Of a stretch of 64,000 bases of DNA, positions 41,985 to 52,486 are shown piece after piece (within the stretch, counting starts at the first letter, position 1; each line of letters begins with the position of its first letter). The stretch is from SZUA-36 sp963749115 (lineage in GTDB: Bacteria > Pseudomonadota > Gammaproteobacteria > Xanthomonadales > SZUA-36). A program made the translations under genes and the position numbers. The stretch is from positions 62,001 through 126,000 of the forward strand of contig CAVVLP010000017.1 of assembly GCA_963749115.1 (NCBI GenBank), read 5' to 3'. The notes beneath the pieces are model-generated. The model had not been told where the DNA came from. It saw only the letters and a list, made by a program, of their open reading frames with translations, and searched no databases.

Positions 41985-43349
41985 TCAAACCCCTGTTAAC
42001 AGTGGCAGCATCAGCGAGGCAGTACCGAGTAGCAGGAAGAACCCGCACATGTCCGTTATCGTGGTCAGGATCGGCCCGGAGGCGACCGCCGGATCAACCT
42101 TCAGTGACTTCAGGATAACCGGCACGGTACCACCGATTGAAACCGCCAGCACCGTGTTGATAGCCAGCGCCATTCCAACCACCAGACCAAGCCAGCCATT
42201 ACCCTGCCAGACCCAGGCGATGACCGCAATCAGCAGACCCAGTGCTGCGCCATTGACGATTCCGATTACAACTTCCTTCCGCCAGACATAAAACAGGTCG
42301 GCCCTCTTGATAATACCCAGTGACAGTTCGCGCATGCTGACCGCAACTGCCTGGTTGCCCGAACAACCACTCATGTCCGAGATAATTGGCAAAAATACCG
42401 CCAGGATAATCACCGCACTCAGCGTGTCCTGGAACTGCGCGATCACGCTGGCAGCGATAATATTCAGCAAAACATTCACCGACAACCAGGACAGGCGCCG
42501 GCGTGAACGGACAATAGTGGGCATGGAGCGTAATTCTTCACCGCCTACGATACCCTGGGACTTGAGGTGATCGGCATCGGCGCGCTCGGCAACCGCGTCG
42601 TAAACAGCACGTCTCCTGACCACCCCTAGTATCCGGTTTCTTTCATCCACCACGGGGACAGCTGATATGCTGTGATCGTCGAAGAAGTTTTCCAGTTCAT
42701 CGAGTTTGGTCGTATCCAGGACCGCCTCGGCAGGATGAAGGATATCAGCCAGGCGTGCTTTGGGTGGGGCGACGATAATATCCCGGATACGCGCAACCCC
42801 CTGTAAGATTCCGCCCCGGCTGGTGACGTAGATGTAGAGCACGTGATTCAGCTCGTACTCTTCTTCACGATCGGCAAGATCCCTGAGAACTGAAGACGCC
42901 CGGTAGGTTTTCGGGTAACTGAAATACTCCTTCATCATCAGACCGCCTGCGACATCATCGTCATAGGCCATCAACTCCCGTGCCTCGATGACATCCTCGT
43001 CATCCATGTAACTCAGGATGTCTTCGAGTTCCTCGTCGTCCAGTTCGGATAACACGTCGGCCTGTTCGTCACTGGGCATCTCGCTGATAATGGAAGCAGC
43101 TACCTCGGGACTCAATTCACCGAGCAAATCACCTGCAGATTCATCCGGTATGAACTCGAATACATCCGCCGCCGATTCGGGTGTCATCCTTGCAAAAATC
43201 AGCTGCTGTTCATCCGCATCAAGGCGCATCAGCGCCCGCAGGCTTTCTTCACCACTCAACTCAGAGAGATATTCATTGAGTGCGGTCGAGTCGCCTTCCG
43301 CCAGATGATCACGCAAGACTTCCCAGGTGTTTCTTTCTTTAACCTGCAT
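41985..43349 (-). CDS. mgtE: Magnesium transporter MgtE
   Basis: A 454-residue Mg2+ channel. It has the acidic N-domain of MgtE repeats (residues 1-130, EMPSDEQADVLSELDDEELE), two CBS domains (about 135-255, with GLMMKEYFSYP and HSISAVPVVDERNRILGVV), a plug helix, and five TM helices. The pore signature is AVFLPIISDMSGCSGNQAVAV, close to the family consensus. It is complete. The upstream 100 bases are shared with the divergent exchanger gene. Confidence 0.95.
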   Translation of the reverse strand: MQVKERNTWEVLRDHLAEGDSTALNEYLSELSGEESLRALMRLDADEQQLIFARMTPESAADVFEFIPDESAGDLLGELSPEVAASIISEMPSDEQADVLSELDDEELEDILSYMDDEDVIEARELMAYDDDVAGGLMMKEYFSYPKTYRASSVLRDLADREEEYELNHVLYIYVTSRGGILQGVARIRDIIVAPPKARLADILHPAEAVLDTTKLDELENFFDDHSISAVPVVDERNRILGVVRRRAVYDAVAERADADHLKSQGIVGGEELRSMPTIVRSRRRLSWLSVNVLLNIIAASVIAQFQDTLSAVIILAVFLPIISDMSGCSGNQAVAVSMRELSLGIIKRADLFYVWRKEVVIGIVNGAALGLLIAVIAWVWQGNGWLGLVVGMALAINTVLAVSIGGTVPVILKSLKVDPAVASGPILTTITDMCGFFLLLGTASLMLPLLTGV

Positions 43350-43451
43350 CGACTGTACCTCAAAGACATTGAAATGGGTTAAAAGGCCTTAAGCCCTTAT
43401 CATAACTGACCTGTTAACCCAGCCAACGCTAATATTTACATAGCCAAAAAT

Positions 43452-44489
43452 TTGCAGCGCCAACAGGACGGGAAAAATATTTGCTATGATGGCCATCATG
43501 CAAACTCCTGGAGCAAAGCCATCACCCTGACGCTGCTCATTTTAGGTCTGTTATTGTTGCTCGCGGGTGGTTTCAGCATGGTGCGTGGCGCGTCCGATCT
43601 TGCAGAAAGTTACGGTGTCCCGCCACTGGTTGTAGGTCTGACAGTGGTCGCCTTTGGAACCAGCGCGCCGGAGTTGGTAGTTAACGTTGTTGGTGCACTG
43701 CAAGGACAGACCGCACTTGCCTTCGGTAATATCACCGGCTCGAACCTGGCCAATATCGGCCTGGTACTGGGTGTGGCGGCGGTTATTACACCCATTGCGC
43801 TGGAAGGCAAGATCATTCGCCGTGAACTTCCCTTGTTGCTGTTGGCAACGGCTGTCCTATTCACCATGACGCTCGACCATCCGCTTCGCGCTTCGGCAGC
43901 GATACTGGATCGCTCCGATGCAATAGTGATGCTTTTGCTCTTCTGTATATTTATTTACATCACTGTCGTGGATTTTCTACGGCAGGAACAGGATGCCCTG
44001 GTCACCACCTTCGACAAACTGCCTCACGCGCGTCATTTGGAGAGAAAATCCGACTGGATACTGATAATTGCGGGCATTGTTGGTCTCGCACTGGGCGGCC
44101 AGCTTACCATTGTTAATGGCTCGATTTTGGCCGAAGCAATGGGTGTGCCACCTGTGATTGTGGGTATGCTGGTGGTCGCTATTGGAACGAGCCTGCCAGA
44201 GCTGATCACTTCGATTTTCGCCGCACTCAAGGGTGAAGCAGACCTTTGCGTCGGTAACGTTATTGGTTCCAATATCTTCAACGCGATGTTTGTGCTGCCC
44301 ATCAGTGCGCTGATAAACCCACTGGCAATTCCGGCTGGTGGCAGTATGGATATATTTGTCTCACTTGTTTTTAGCGTGATATTGATACCCATATTTATCG
44401 TCGGGAAAACCATCATGAGCCGCCAGATTGGCGCGATTTTCCTGCTGGTATACGGCGGCTACATGTTTGCCAGGGTTTATTTCAGCTGA
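43452..44489 (+). CDS. Calcium/sodium antiporter (CaxB/YrbG-type)
   Basis: A 10-11 TM exchanger with two inverted alpha-repeats: VAFGTSAPELVVNVVGALQG with NITGSNLANIGLVLG, and VAIGTSLPELITSIFAALKG with NVIGSNIFNAMFV. The paired GTSxPE and GN(V/I)xGSN motifs are ion-binding hallmarks. The start is uncertain: the open frame begins with TTG at 43452, but hydrophobic sequence typical of the family starts only at LTLLILGLLLLLAGG, so a non-ATG start around 43520-43530 is possible. It is divergent from mgtE. Confidence 0.9.
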   Translation: MQRQQDGKNICYDGHHANSWSKAITLTLLILGLLLLLAGGFSMVRGASDLAESYGVPPLVVGLTVVAFGTSAPELVVNVVGALQGQTALAFGNITGSNLANIGLVLGVAAVITPIALEGKIIRRELPLLLLATAVLFTMTLDHPLRASAAILDRSDAIVMLLLFCIFIYITVVDFLRQEQDALVTTFDKLPHARHLERKSDWILIIAGIVGLALGGQLTIVNGSILAEAMGVPPVIVGMLVVAIGTSLPELITSIFAALKGEADLCVGNVIGSNIFNAMFVLPISALINPLAIPAGGSMDIFVSLVFSVILIPIFIVGKTIMSRQIGAIFLLVYGGYMFARVYFS

Positions 44490-44510
44490 GGCTTGCGACA
44501 GTTCCGTTTT

Positions 44511-45527
44511 TCAGGGATGGCAACGCTTTTCAAACATCGCGATCATTTTGTCCTCATCTCTGGCCTTGTCAAAAAAACCCTGTAGATATTCAATCCGCTT
44601 TTCTTTCTCCTTTCTTCCAGTATGGGCAGGCCGGAAATAACACCCAGAATATCTTCCTCCCTCGCTATAAAGCTCCTTAGTGTTCCGCGCAAATACTTCG
44701 GTATCGGTACAGAACCCACGATACAAACGCTTCGTTACTTTCTTAATTCTCAGTGAAAGGTCGGGACGCGCATAGCCGGCGTTTACAATACCTGCAAGAT
44801 CGAAGTCATAGGGTATCGGGTAGTGCATATTACCGAGCTTGACGAGTTCAATATTGTGACAGCAGTATTCGTCATTCTCCGCGCTGACAAATGACCAGTC
44901 CGTATTGGCAATGAGATACTGATAAACATAAACAAGTGCCGCCTGTTCTTTATCCAGCTGCCGCAGCGATACACCGGGTAATTCAGATAAACTACCATCC
45001 AGGCGTGAGACCATCTGCTCCAATGGTTCTATCAGAAAGCCGTAACTGTTGCTGTAGGCCTTATTGAGACGGCCATCGGTGTCGTTATAGGTCAGATGGA
45101 TGAGCCTGGTACGAAAACTGACATCCGACATCAATGAGAAAATCCGGTATGCCGCGTACTCCTCCAGAACATCGTTCTCGTAACGATCGGCTTTTTTGCA
45201 GCGTGTCACCAGTTTGAGCTTAGCCTGCCCTTCGAATGGTGTACCCGAGGTATCGGCATTCTTGAAGTTGAATCGCAATGGTGGGAAATCGCAAACCCGC
45301 ATGCGGCTATTGCCCCTGGCCCTGACCCGTACATCGAGTTCAAGCGCATCATTTCGTAGCTTAAAAGGTTGTTCCTCGCGATCCTCCTTGTTTTCGATCA
45401 AGCTCCACAAGGGGCCCGTCAGTTCAATTTCCAATGGTGCATCGTCTTCGAAAAGCGATGCAGCAAACAGCGGGGAGACCAGGCCCGATATGAGCCAGAT
45501 CAATATTGACTCCCGGAGATGTTTCAT
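44511..45527 (-). CDS. Hypothetical secreted protein, 338 aa
   Basis: A signal peptide (ILIWLISGLVSPLFA) is followed by a mature domain. Recognisable features are ARGNSRMRVCDFPPLRFNFK, a RG(N)SR and lysine-ending strand that faintly recalls CotH-type kinases, and HYPIPYDFDLAGIVN, where PYDFDxAG resembles a kinase-like DFD metal motif. The order and spacing also resemble CotH, but this is a weak likeness. It has eight cysteines. It lies 22 bases downstream of the GH30 gene on the same strand, so it may be co-transcribed. No firm function. Confidence 0.6.
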   Translation of the reverse strand: MKHLRESILIWLISGLVSPLFAASLFEDDAPLEIELTGPLWSLIENKEDREEQPFKLRNDALELDVRVRARGNSRMRVCDFPPLRFNFKNADTSGTPFEGQAKLKLVTRCKKADRYENDVLEEYAAYRIFSLMSDVSFRTRLIHLTYNDTDGRLNKAYSNSYGFLIEPLEQMVSRLDGSLSELPGVSLRQLDKEQAALVYVYQYLIANTDWSFVSAENDEYCCHNIELVKLGNMHYPIPYDFDLAGIVNAGYARPDLSLRIKKVTKRLYRGFCTDTEVFARNTKELYSEGGRYSGCYFRPAHTGRKEKEKRIEYLQGFFDKARDEDKMIAMFEKRCHP

Positions 45528-45549
45528 CGGTTCATATCGGCAAGTCAGC

Positions 45550-47025
45550 CTAGTACACCAGGGTTTGCATGGAATGTGCCGGAATAACGAGTTTCGCTTC
45601 CGCAGACCCGACCATGAAGTTGTACTTGATTTCCATATCGCTCTGGTTCATCACGACGGTCGCGATAGTACCGTCTTCGTTGATGAACGAAGTTGTCAGA
45701 ATGTGGCTGCGACTGCTTGTCGTGCTCACACGTTGAGCACCGGGCCGGATAAATTTGGAAAAGTGGCCAATATAGTAATAACTGGGTGTGTAAATCAGCT
45801 CCCCTGTGCGGGTATCACCATGAATGGCCGCAAAACAGAAATTGCCAACGTGGTTGGGGCCACCGGTCTGATCAAGCAGGATGTTCCAATCGGTCCAGCC
45901 AACGGTTCCTGCATTGAAATCATTGATCATTGAACGACCATAGCGTTCCGCGTTTGGCCAGTACTGATAGCGTTCGGCTGTAAATTTCTCGACGGTTCCC
46001 TCTGTGAATAAAATCTTTTTGTCGGGATACGACTGGGCGACGTTGCGTAAATTCTCATACATCGACTCACCGCCAGCCCAGGTTTCATACCAGTGAAAAC
46101 CTATGCCCCAGGCATATTTTGATGCTTCAGGGTCTTCAAAAATGGTATTCGCCCGATGGCTCATCAGATCACGGTTGTGATCCCAGACAATGATGTTTTT
46201 ATCACCCAGGCCCTCTTTTTCCATCACGGGCCCGAGATGGTCCCGTAGAAAATCACGCTCTTCCTCGGCTGTGTAGACAGAGGATTCCCAGATCTGTACC
46301 GCCATGGGTTCGTTCTGAATGGTGATGCCCCAGATGGGAATCCCTTCGGCTTCATAGGCCTTGATAAACCGGGTGTAGTAGTGCGCCCACGAATCACGGA
46401 ATTCTGGTAACAGCTTGCCTCCGTGTAACATATTTTTACTGTCTTTCATGAATGCCGGCGGGCTCCACGGGCTCGCGTACAGCAGCAACTTGCCACCGGC
46501 CGCCTCGATGGCCCTCTTGATCAGTGGAATACGGTATTGACGGTCATGCTCGATGCTGAAGGTATTCAGCTCCTTGTCACCTTCCTCAATATAGGTGTAA
46601 CTCTCGCTTGAGAAATCCGCACTGTGAATCGTGGTACGCGCCAGTGAATAAGCTATGCCATCTTCGGGGTCGTAATAGGCCCGCAGCAACTCCGCCTGTT
46701 TATCTTGCGGCAGCTTTGCAAACACCTCTGCACTTGCATCGGTGAGTGAACCACCAATACCCAGGAAGGTCTGAAACCTTCTGGCCGGGTTAACAAAAAC
46801 GGATACCTCGGACTCGGTTGGTTGTACCCCGGGCGAAAAACTGAAACTCCCTGCCGGGGCCAAACGCTGATCTGACCCCATGGCAGTTTGAAAAACCCTG
46901 ATGGTTTTTCCTGTGGTCGAAAATGGTGTGCCCGCAATCGACGTGCCGTCATCAACCGCTAAAACTCCTGCACTGGCCGTTAAACATATGATCAGCAGGA
47001 ATGTTTTTGTAATGATACCTTTCAT
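45550..47025 (-). CDS. GH30 family glucosidase/glucanase
   Basis: A 491-residue secreted enzyme with a signal peptide (TFLLIICLTASAGVLA). It has the (beta/alpha)8 plus side beta-domain of GH30: FLGIGGSLTDASAEVFAKL, ASPWSPPAFMKDS, the general acid in GITIQNEPMA (Glu near residue 238), and the nucleophile in ILFTEGTVEKF (Glu near 341). Members cleave beta-1,6-glucans or glucosylceramides. The side domain ends VIPAHSMQTLVY. With the GH3 enzyme it suggests use of branched beta-glucans such as laminarin. It is transcribed towards the unknown 338-residue gene. Confidence 0.92.
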   Translation of the reverse strand: MKGIITKTFLLIICLTASAGVLAVDDGTSIAGTPFSTTGKTIRVFQTAMGSDQRLAPAGSFSFSPGVQPTESEVSVFVNPARRFQTFLGIGGSLTDASAEVFAKLPQDKQAELLRAYYDPEDGIAYSLARTTIHSADFSSESYTYIEEGDKELNTFSIEHDRQYRIPLIKRAIEAAGGKLLLYASPWSPPAFMKDSKNMLHGGKLLPEFRDSWAHYYTRFIKAYEAEGIPIWGITIQNEPMAVQIWESSVYTAEEERDFLRDHLGPVMEKEGLGDKNIIVWDHNRDLMSHRANTIFEDPEASKYAWGIGFHWYETWAGGESMYENLRNVAQSYPDKKILFTEGTVEKFTAERYQYWPNAERYGRSMINDFNAGTVGWTDWNILLDQTGGPNHVGNFCFAAIHGDTRTGELIYTPSYYYIGHFSKFIRPGAQRVSTTSSRSHILTTSFINEDGTIATVVMNQSDMEIKYNFMVGSAEAKLVIPAHSMQTLVY

Positions 47026-47117
47026 GAGCCTTTCCTTATTACTTTAGTGTGAACGCTGAAGGGCGGGTTGCTTCAACACCCAGCACGCCATAAAAAGGCG
47101 TTCTGTCGGTCGAATAA

Positions 47118-48038
47118 TCACCCCAGACTGATTATGTAATCCAGACCACCAGTAACAGCAGCGACCTGCGCATTGATGCAGTCCTCATCATTGACCAAAG
47201 GACTGTCCGGATAAACTTCTGTAGTGGTAACGTAGCCGGCGTTGGTAAAACCCATACAAAGTCCGAGTTTGCGGGCTGCATAGTTGATCACGCCCCATTG
47301 CTGGAGTGTCTCCCCGATAATGTTTCCATCTGCATCCGGTGGTGCAATATGCGTGACTTTCTCAACCGACATGATGATGGCCTTGTGGAAATCAGCGGCG
47401 GGTTTTTCAGTATCCCCAACCGTGTAAAAACCATCCGGGATATGCCAGTTTTCATGCTTGATTGCATCGCGTGCGGCAAGTGCCGGCCTGAACTCCGTAT
47501 TGTCAGTTTCCGTGGTTTCATGCAGATCAATATGCATGACAGGATCTATCTTTTGTGAGCTCAAAAAACCCATCAGTGCAGCGGCTTCTTCGGAAGGGCT
47601 ATCGGCATAAAACGAGCGGTTTGGATCGATGGCAACGGGGTTCCAACGATTGATGGTTTCATAACCCCAGGGACTCACGCAGGGTGCCACAACAATATTA
47701 AACCTTGCAGAGTAATCCTGGGCCCTCGTCTCCAGAAAACGAATCGCACCCTGGACACCGGAGGTTTCATAACCATGCACACCGCCAGTGACCAAAACGT
47801 TTGTCTTGTCGGGATCCCATTGACGGGTTTTAACAAGGTATAGCGGGTACCGGTCAGGCGAAAAGGACAATGCACCATACTGCTCGACGTCGAATTGTGC
47901 TTTGAGTGCCTCCAGTTTTGGCAGCACCTCTTCGGAGTAGAGACGTTGGATGCTCTGCCGCTTAAGCCAGTCGGCTTTTTCAAGCGCACCCCATTTTTCG
48001 CCTGGAGTGCCAACCGGGTATGTCTGCTTTTCATTCAT
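47118..48038 (-). CDS. M14-type zinc carboxypeptidase/deacylase-like protein
   Basis: A 306-residue protein of the M14/AstE-AspA superfamily. The zinc ligands appear as H and E in VTGGVHGYETSG and a distal His in MHIDLHETTETD. The arginine of NPVAIDPNRSFYAD (DPNRxF) is a conserved substrate-binding motif, and a glutamate lies in VTTTEVYPDS. There is no signal peptide, so it is cytoplasmic. Likely an aminoacyl or peptidyl amidase with unknown substrate. Its ATG follows the RND pump stop by two bases, so it may be in the same transcript. Confidence 0.8.
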   Translation of the reverse strand: MNEKQTYPVGTPGEKWGALEKADWLKRQSIQRLYSEEVLPKLEALKAQFDVEQYGALSFSPDRYPLYLVKTRQWDPDKTNVLVTGGVHGYETSGVQGAIRFLETRAQDYSARFNIVVAPCVSPWGYETINRWNPVAIDPNRSFYADSPSEEAAALMGFLSSQKIDPVMHIDLHETTETDNTEFRPALAARDAIKHENWHIPDGFYTVGDTEKPAADFHKAIIMSVEKVTHIAPPDADGNIIGETLQQWGVINYAARKLGLCMGFTNAGYVTTTEVYPDSPLVNDEDCINAQVAAVTGGLDYIISLG

Positions 48039-48040
48039 GC

Positions 48041-51000
48041 TCAGCCGTGATGCTCCAGAAAGTCCCGGCCGCCATGACCGCGCTGGAAGGTGCGGTATAA
48101 AGTGGGAATCATGAATAATGTCAGCAAACTGGCAACACCCAGACCGGCGACGATGGAAGATGCGACCGGGCCCCAGACCAGTGATTTACCACCCAGGCCT
48201 ACGGCCAGCGAAAACAAGCCCGGCGATAGTGGTCGTGGTGGTCATTAAAATGGGGATAACACGACGCCTGGCGGCATAGATGGTGGCATGTAATGGCCGC
48301 ATACCCGCACGGATACGTGCATTGGCGGCATCGATCAGCACGATGGCGCTGTTCACCGCAATACCGGTCAGTGCGATAACACCATAAAGCGTATACAGAC
48401 TGAGCGGGTTACCGGTCAATAACAGGCCAAAAATAACACCGGTAAATGCCATCGGTATGGTCGCCAGGATCAACATCGGTTGAAAATAGCTGCGGAACTG
48501 CGTGGCGATGATCAGGTAGATCAGACCCAGACCCAGCAGAAACAAACCCAGCATCGCATCCAGGCTTTCCTGGATGTCATCGAGTTCACCGGATTGATCG
48601 ATATCGGTATTGGGAAACCCGGCGCTGATTTTGTTCCACTCTTCACGAACGGTATTATTGGCCAGAACCGTATCGGTGACATCCACATCGATATCCGCCT
48701 CGACCGTGATCGCACGCCGGTAATTGTGATGGTTGATAACACCGCGCCCCTGGCTGACACGGGTTTTTGCGAGCGCACCAAAAGTCGTTGTACCACCATC
48801 GGGCAAGGCAATCGGGTCATTCAACACCGAGCTGATATCCTGCCGTGCACTATCGAGGCCACGCACTCTCAATTCAACTTTCTCACCCCGGTCACGCATA
48901 AATGCCACCACCTCACCATCAAGGTGGAGACGTAAAAGACGAGCCACCTGGCCCGGGGTCAACCCTGCACCCCGGATGGCCTTGTAATCCAGGTCCAGCA
49001 CCAGTTCCTGTCGGCCTGGTACATCGTTGTCGACCACATCCTTGGTGCCGGGAATATTCTTGACAATATTGATCATTGCATCACTGGCGGAACGCAATTC
49101 AACAAAATCATCGGAACGGACTTTTACACTGACCGGCTTGGCGGCCGGTGGCCCGCCGGAGAGTTCCTGAAATGAAACCAACCCATCAACCGGTAACTTC
49201 GAAAGGGGTTCGCGCAGGGAGTCGACGATCTCACTCACACTGCGTGAATCACCTGTCGCGGGTGCGAGTGATACCTGCACCTGGCCGTACTGGTCACCAT
49301 ACAAGCGCTCTGCATCGGTAAACTTAATACCCGCATTGACAGTTACTGCCCTGATTTCCTCGGGCAAGAAGTATTTCAAAGCCTCCTGCTCCACCAATAC
49401 CGTTTGACGCAGGGTTTCCTCCAGGGGTGCTTCCGAGGGCATATCCAGGTTGACGTAAAATAACCTCATCGGGTCTGCCGTAAAGAAATTCATCTGGATC
49501 AGCCCCATGGAAACAACACCGATAGCCAGCACAAAGGCCAGGCTGCCGGCGGTCAGGAACCGGACCGGTCGCCGCATCACGTAACACAGCATTTTTGTAT
49601 ATTTCAGACGAATCAGGTGAGTCCAGCGGGTACGCCGGTCACGCTTGGAAGAGGTCGAGACGTTGTGCCCGGGCTTATGTTTTCTACTGAAAGAAATGAC
49701 GTGCGAGGGCAGTATCCAGAAGGCTTCAACCAGGCTGACCGCAAGACCAACCGTTACCACGAAAGGAATGACGAACATGAACTTGCCAACAATACCCGGC
49801 AACAGCATCAGCGGCAGGAAGGCAGCCATGGTGGTCGATACTGCGGATGTGACCGGTCTTCCGACTTCTTTCAATGCATCAATGGCCGCATCCAGTCCAT
49901 TCATACCACGCTGCAGTCGATAATACATCGACTCGACAACCACGACGGCGTCATCCACCAGCATACCCAACACGATAACAATACCCAGTAAAACAGATAC
50001 ATTCAGGGTGTTACCACTGAACTTGAGTACCCACAAGGTGCCGGCAATAGAAAATACGATACCCAGGGTGACCATGGCCGCAATACGCAACCCTAAAAAC
50101 AACCAGCACATCACCAGCACAAGACCCAGACCGAGCATGGCGTTGGTTTGCATGATGGTCAGGGCCGAACGTGTCTGCGAGGTCTGGTCATCCGCGAGCA
50201 CCAGGTTGATACCCGAGCCATCAAGCTGGAGATTTTTCCGGGCGATGTAGTCATCGACACGTTCGACAAGGTCAATCGTGTTGCTGTAAGGCACCTTGAT
50301 CACGGACAAGCGCAACGGCAGCCTGGCCACCGAAGGAAACCAACTGTGTCGCTTCTTCGCGACCACGCTTGATTTCCGCCACCTCGTTCAGGGCAATTTT
50401 ACTATTGGGTCTGGACATCGGCGCCACTTGAAAAGAGGCCAGTTCTTCGGGGTCAGTGGTGGTACCCTCGACCCGCACCAGCCATTCACTACCGGCCACC
50501 CGGGTTTTACCAGCCGAAGTATCAGCAAACCCCTGCCGCAGGCTGTCTGCAATATCGGTGGCGACCAGGCCACGCGCAGCCAGTTCCCTGGGTAGAAACT
50601 CCACGTGCATTTCAGGGTCCTGCAGACCGATGGAAACAATGGCATCGACACCGCTGATGCGTTCCAGGTCTTCCTTGACGATCCTTGCCTGTTGTCGTAA
50701 CTGCTCATCATCGGCCTGCCCTTCAACCACGACCATGGCCGTTGGGAAACCACTCGAAGTGGTAACCTCGAGGATGTAGGGGTCGGTGGCGTCCTCGGGT
50801 AACTCGTCGTTGGCCTTGTTCTGTACTTCGCGACGCACATCGTTAATACGCTTGTCGAAAAGCGTTTCCGAGATATCTCTGAAACGTATCAGGATGCTGG
50901 AGGAACTCTCACGGGTCGTGCTGATCACCCAGCGGATGTCCTGTACGTTTCTTATTGCATCTTCAAGTGGCCCGGTGACCAGTTCTTCAACATCCTCGGC

Positions 51001-51159
51001 CGAGGCGCCCGGCAAAACCGTGGTGACCATGACCCAGTTAAAATTGATTTCCGGATCCTGCTCACGTGGCAGTTCGACAAAGGACATGGCGCCCATCACC
51101 AATACAACGGTAAACAGGATATTGACCAGCGGGTGATTGGTTAACAGGCTCTTGAACAT
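48041..51159 (-). pseudogene. RND family efflux pump (AcrB-like), two +1 frameshifts
   Basis: The pieces assemble to 1,038 residues if two single extra bases are removed, one near 50310 (GCGCTTGTCCG) and one near 48215 (GGGCTTGTTTTCG). The order then reads from MFKSLLTNHPLVNILFTVVL to the C-terminus QRGHGGRDFLEHHG at 48041. Recognisable parts are LPREQDPEINFNWVMVTTVL, the TM4-type SVLLGIVIVLGMLVDDAVVV proton-relay region and the second TM block ending YGVIALTGIAVNSAIVLIDA. Without correction the frames end at 50272 and 48186, so the pump would be truncated. It could be a true pseudogene or sequencing error. Confidence 0.8.
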
Positions 51160-51181
51160 GAATTCTGCACCGAAATGCAGC

Positions 51182-52187
51182 CTATTGCTGCACGTTCAGT
51201 GTCGCTCCATCCTGAAGGCGATCCCGACCCAGTGTGATAACGCGGGTGTTGGCCGGAAGATTGACCTGAACCGGGCGACCCTCTTGTGCACCGGGCAAGG
51301 GTTCAAACCTGGCCTTACCTGAATCGACTACAAACACACCCAAAACACCACTGCGACGACTGATCAGGTTGGATGGCAACATGCCCTCGCCTACCCGCCA
51401 TACCAATTCACCACTGCGCCCGACTGCGGGTGCATTACCAACAAACGCAAATCTCGCCTGACGGGTCCTGCCCTGGCTATTGATAACAGGTGACAACCGT
51501 AACAGTTCTACCGGCCAACTCTGACCGCGTGATTCAAAACGGACCATATCTGCGTACCCGGCCTCATCAGCCTGGGCATCGGGAATTTCAGCATTCAGCT
51601 CAAACCGGTCTACCTGGGTGACAGCGATCAGCGGGTCTCCATTTCTGACGAAGCTACCCACCTGCGCCATGCGCTTTCCAACCACGCCATCAAAGGGTGC
51701 TGTCAGGCGTGCATTTTTCAAGATTTCTGCGGGCAATCGAAACAGCTACCTCTTCGGCCTGTATCTGTGCGCTGAAAACCATCACGTCCGTTTCCCGCTC
51801 AAGCAATTCATCCGCTGAAATATACTGGTTACCACCCAGGGTCCGAGCGCGTTTCAACTTCGCGTTTGCCTGGCTCAAACGCGCTTTGCTGGAAGCCAGG
51901 TTTGCCTCGGCCTGTTTCAGGTTCAACTGATAATCAACAGGATCGAGTTCAAGGAGAAGGTCGCCTTCCTTGACCGCCTGCCCGACATCCGCATGCACGG
52001 AAAGCACCACAGAGGAAACTTCGGCGGCAATGGTCGAGTCGTTCAACGCACGTACTTCCGCAGGTGCCCTGCGTTCGAAATCAACCAGCACTTCACCCAG
52101 GGGCTGTGCACGGACATTGACCGCCGTTTGCGCCCAAAGCGATACAGGCATGATAAGACTGAAAAGTATGATCCAGATGAAACGCAT
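51182..52187 (-). pseudogene. RND membrane-fusion protein, one frameshift
   Basis: The first piece (52187-51690) has a signal peptide (IWIILFSLIMPVSLWA), a lipoyl-like arm and a helical hairpin (LNLKQAEANLASSKARLSQA). The second (51736-51182) begins LTAPFDGVVGKRMAQVGSFV and continues with beta-barrel and membrane-proximal domains. They join by removing one A from an AAAAA run near 51723 (CTTGAAAAATGC), giving a 334-residue HlyD/AcrA-type protein. It precedes the RND pump gene by 22 bases, so the pair is an operon. As written, no functional adaptor is made. Confidence 0.8.
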
Positions 52188-52486
52188 ATACGATTTTCCC
52201 CGACCCGTCTCGATTCAATCAGGAGCGAGCGCGAAAATCGTTGCTTCGCAATCCTGAGCCAACATTATATATGTTTCCTGTTTGCATTTTATAAAGTAAG
52301 AATACCTATGTAAATCCGTTGGTGTACCTCACACACTTCAGCAAAAGTTCAACCATCGCCATGTGAACAACCCGGATCAATAAGCCGCGCGACGGTTCCG
52401 GTCACGCATGCTGTCATACACGGTGTCTCCCCTCGCCGCCAGAACCTGGGAGGCCTGGAATCCAAAACCCGTGCTATGAGCCGTAA
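52188..52486. other. Intergenic region upstream of the RND operon
   Basis: I see no gene here. It should hold the promoter of the RND operon. A weak inverted pattern lies around 52400-52450 but nothing reaches the level of a site call. Confidence 0.4.

Noticed and set aside
43350..43451. M-box magnesium riboswitch upstream of mgtE
   Set aside because: The gap to the divergent gene is only about 100 bases, too short for a full M-box, and I see no matching helices.
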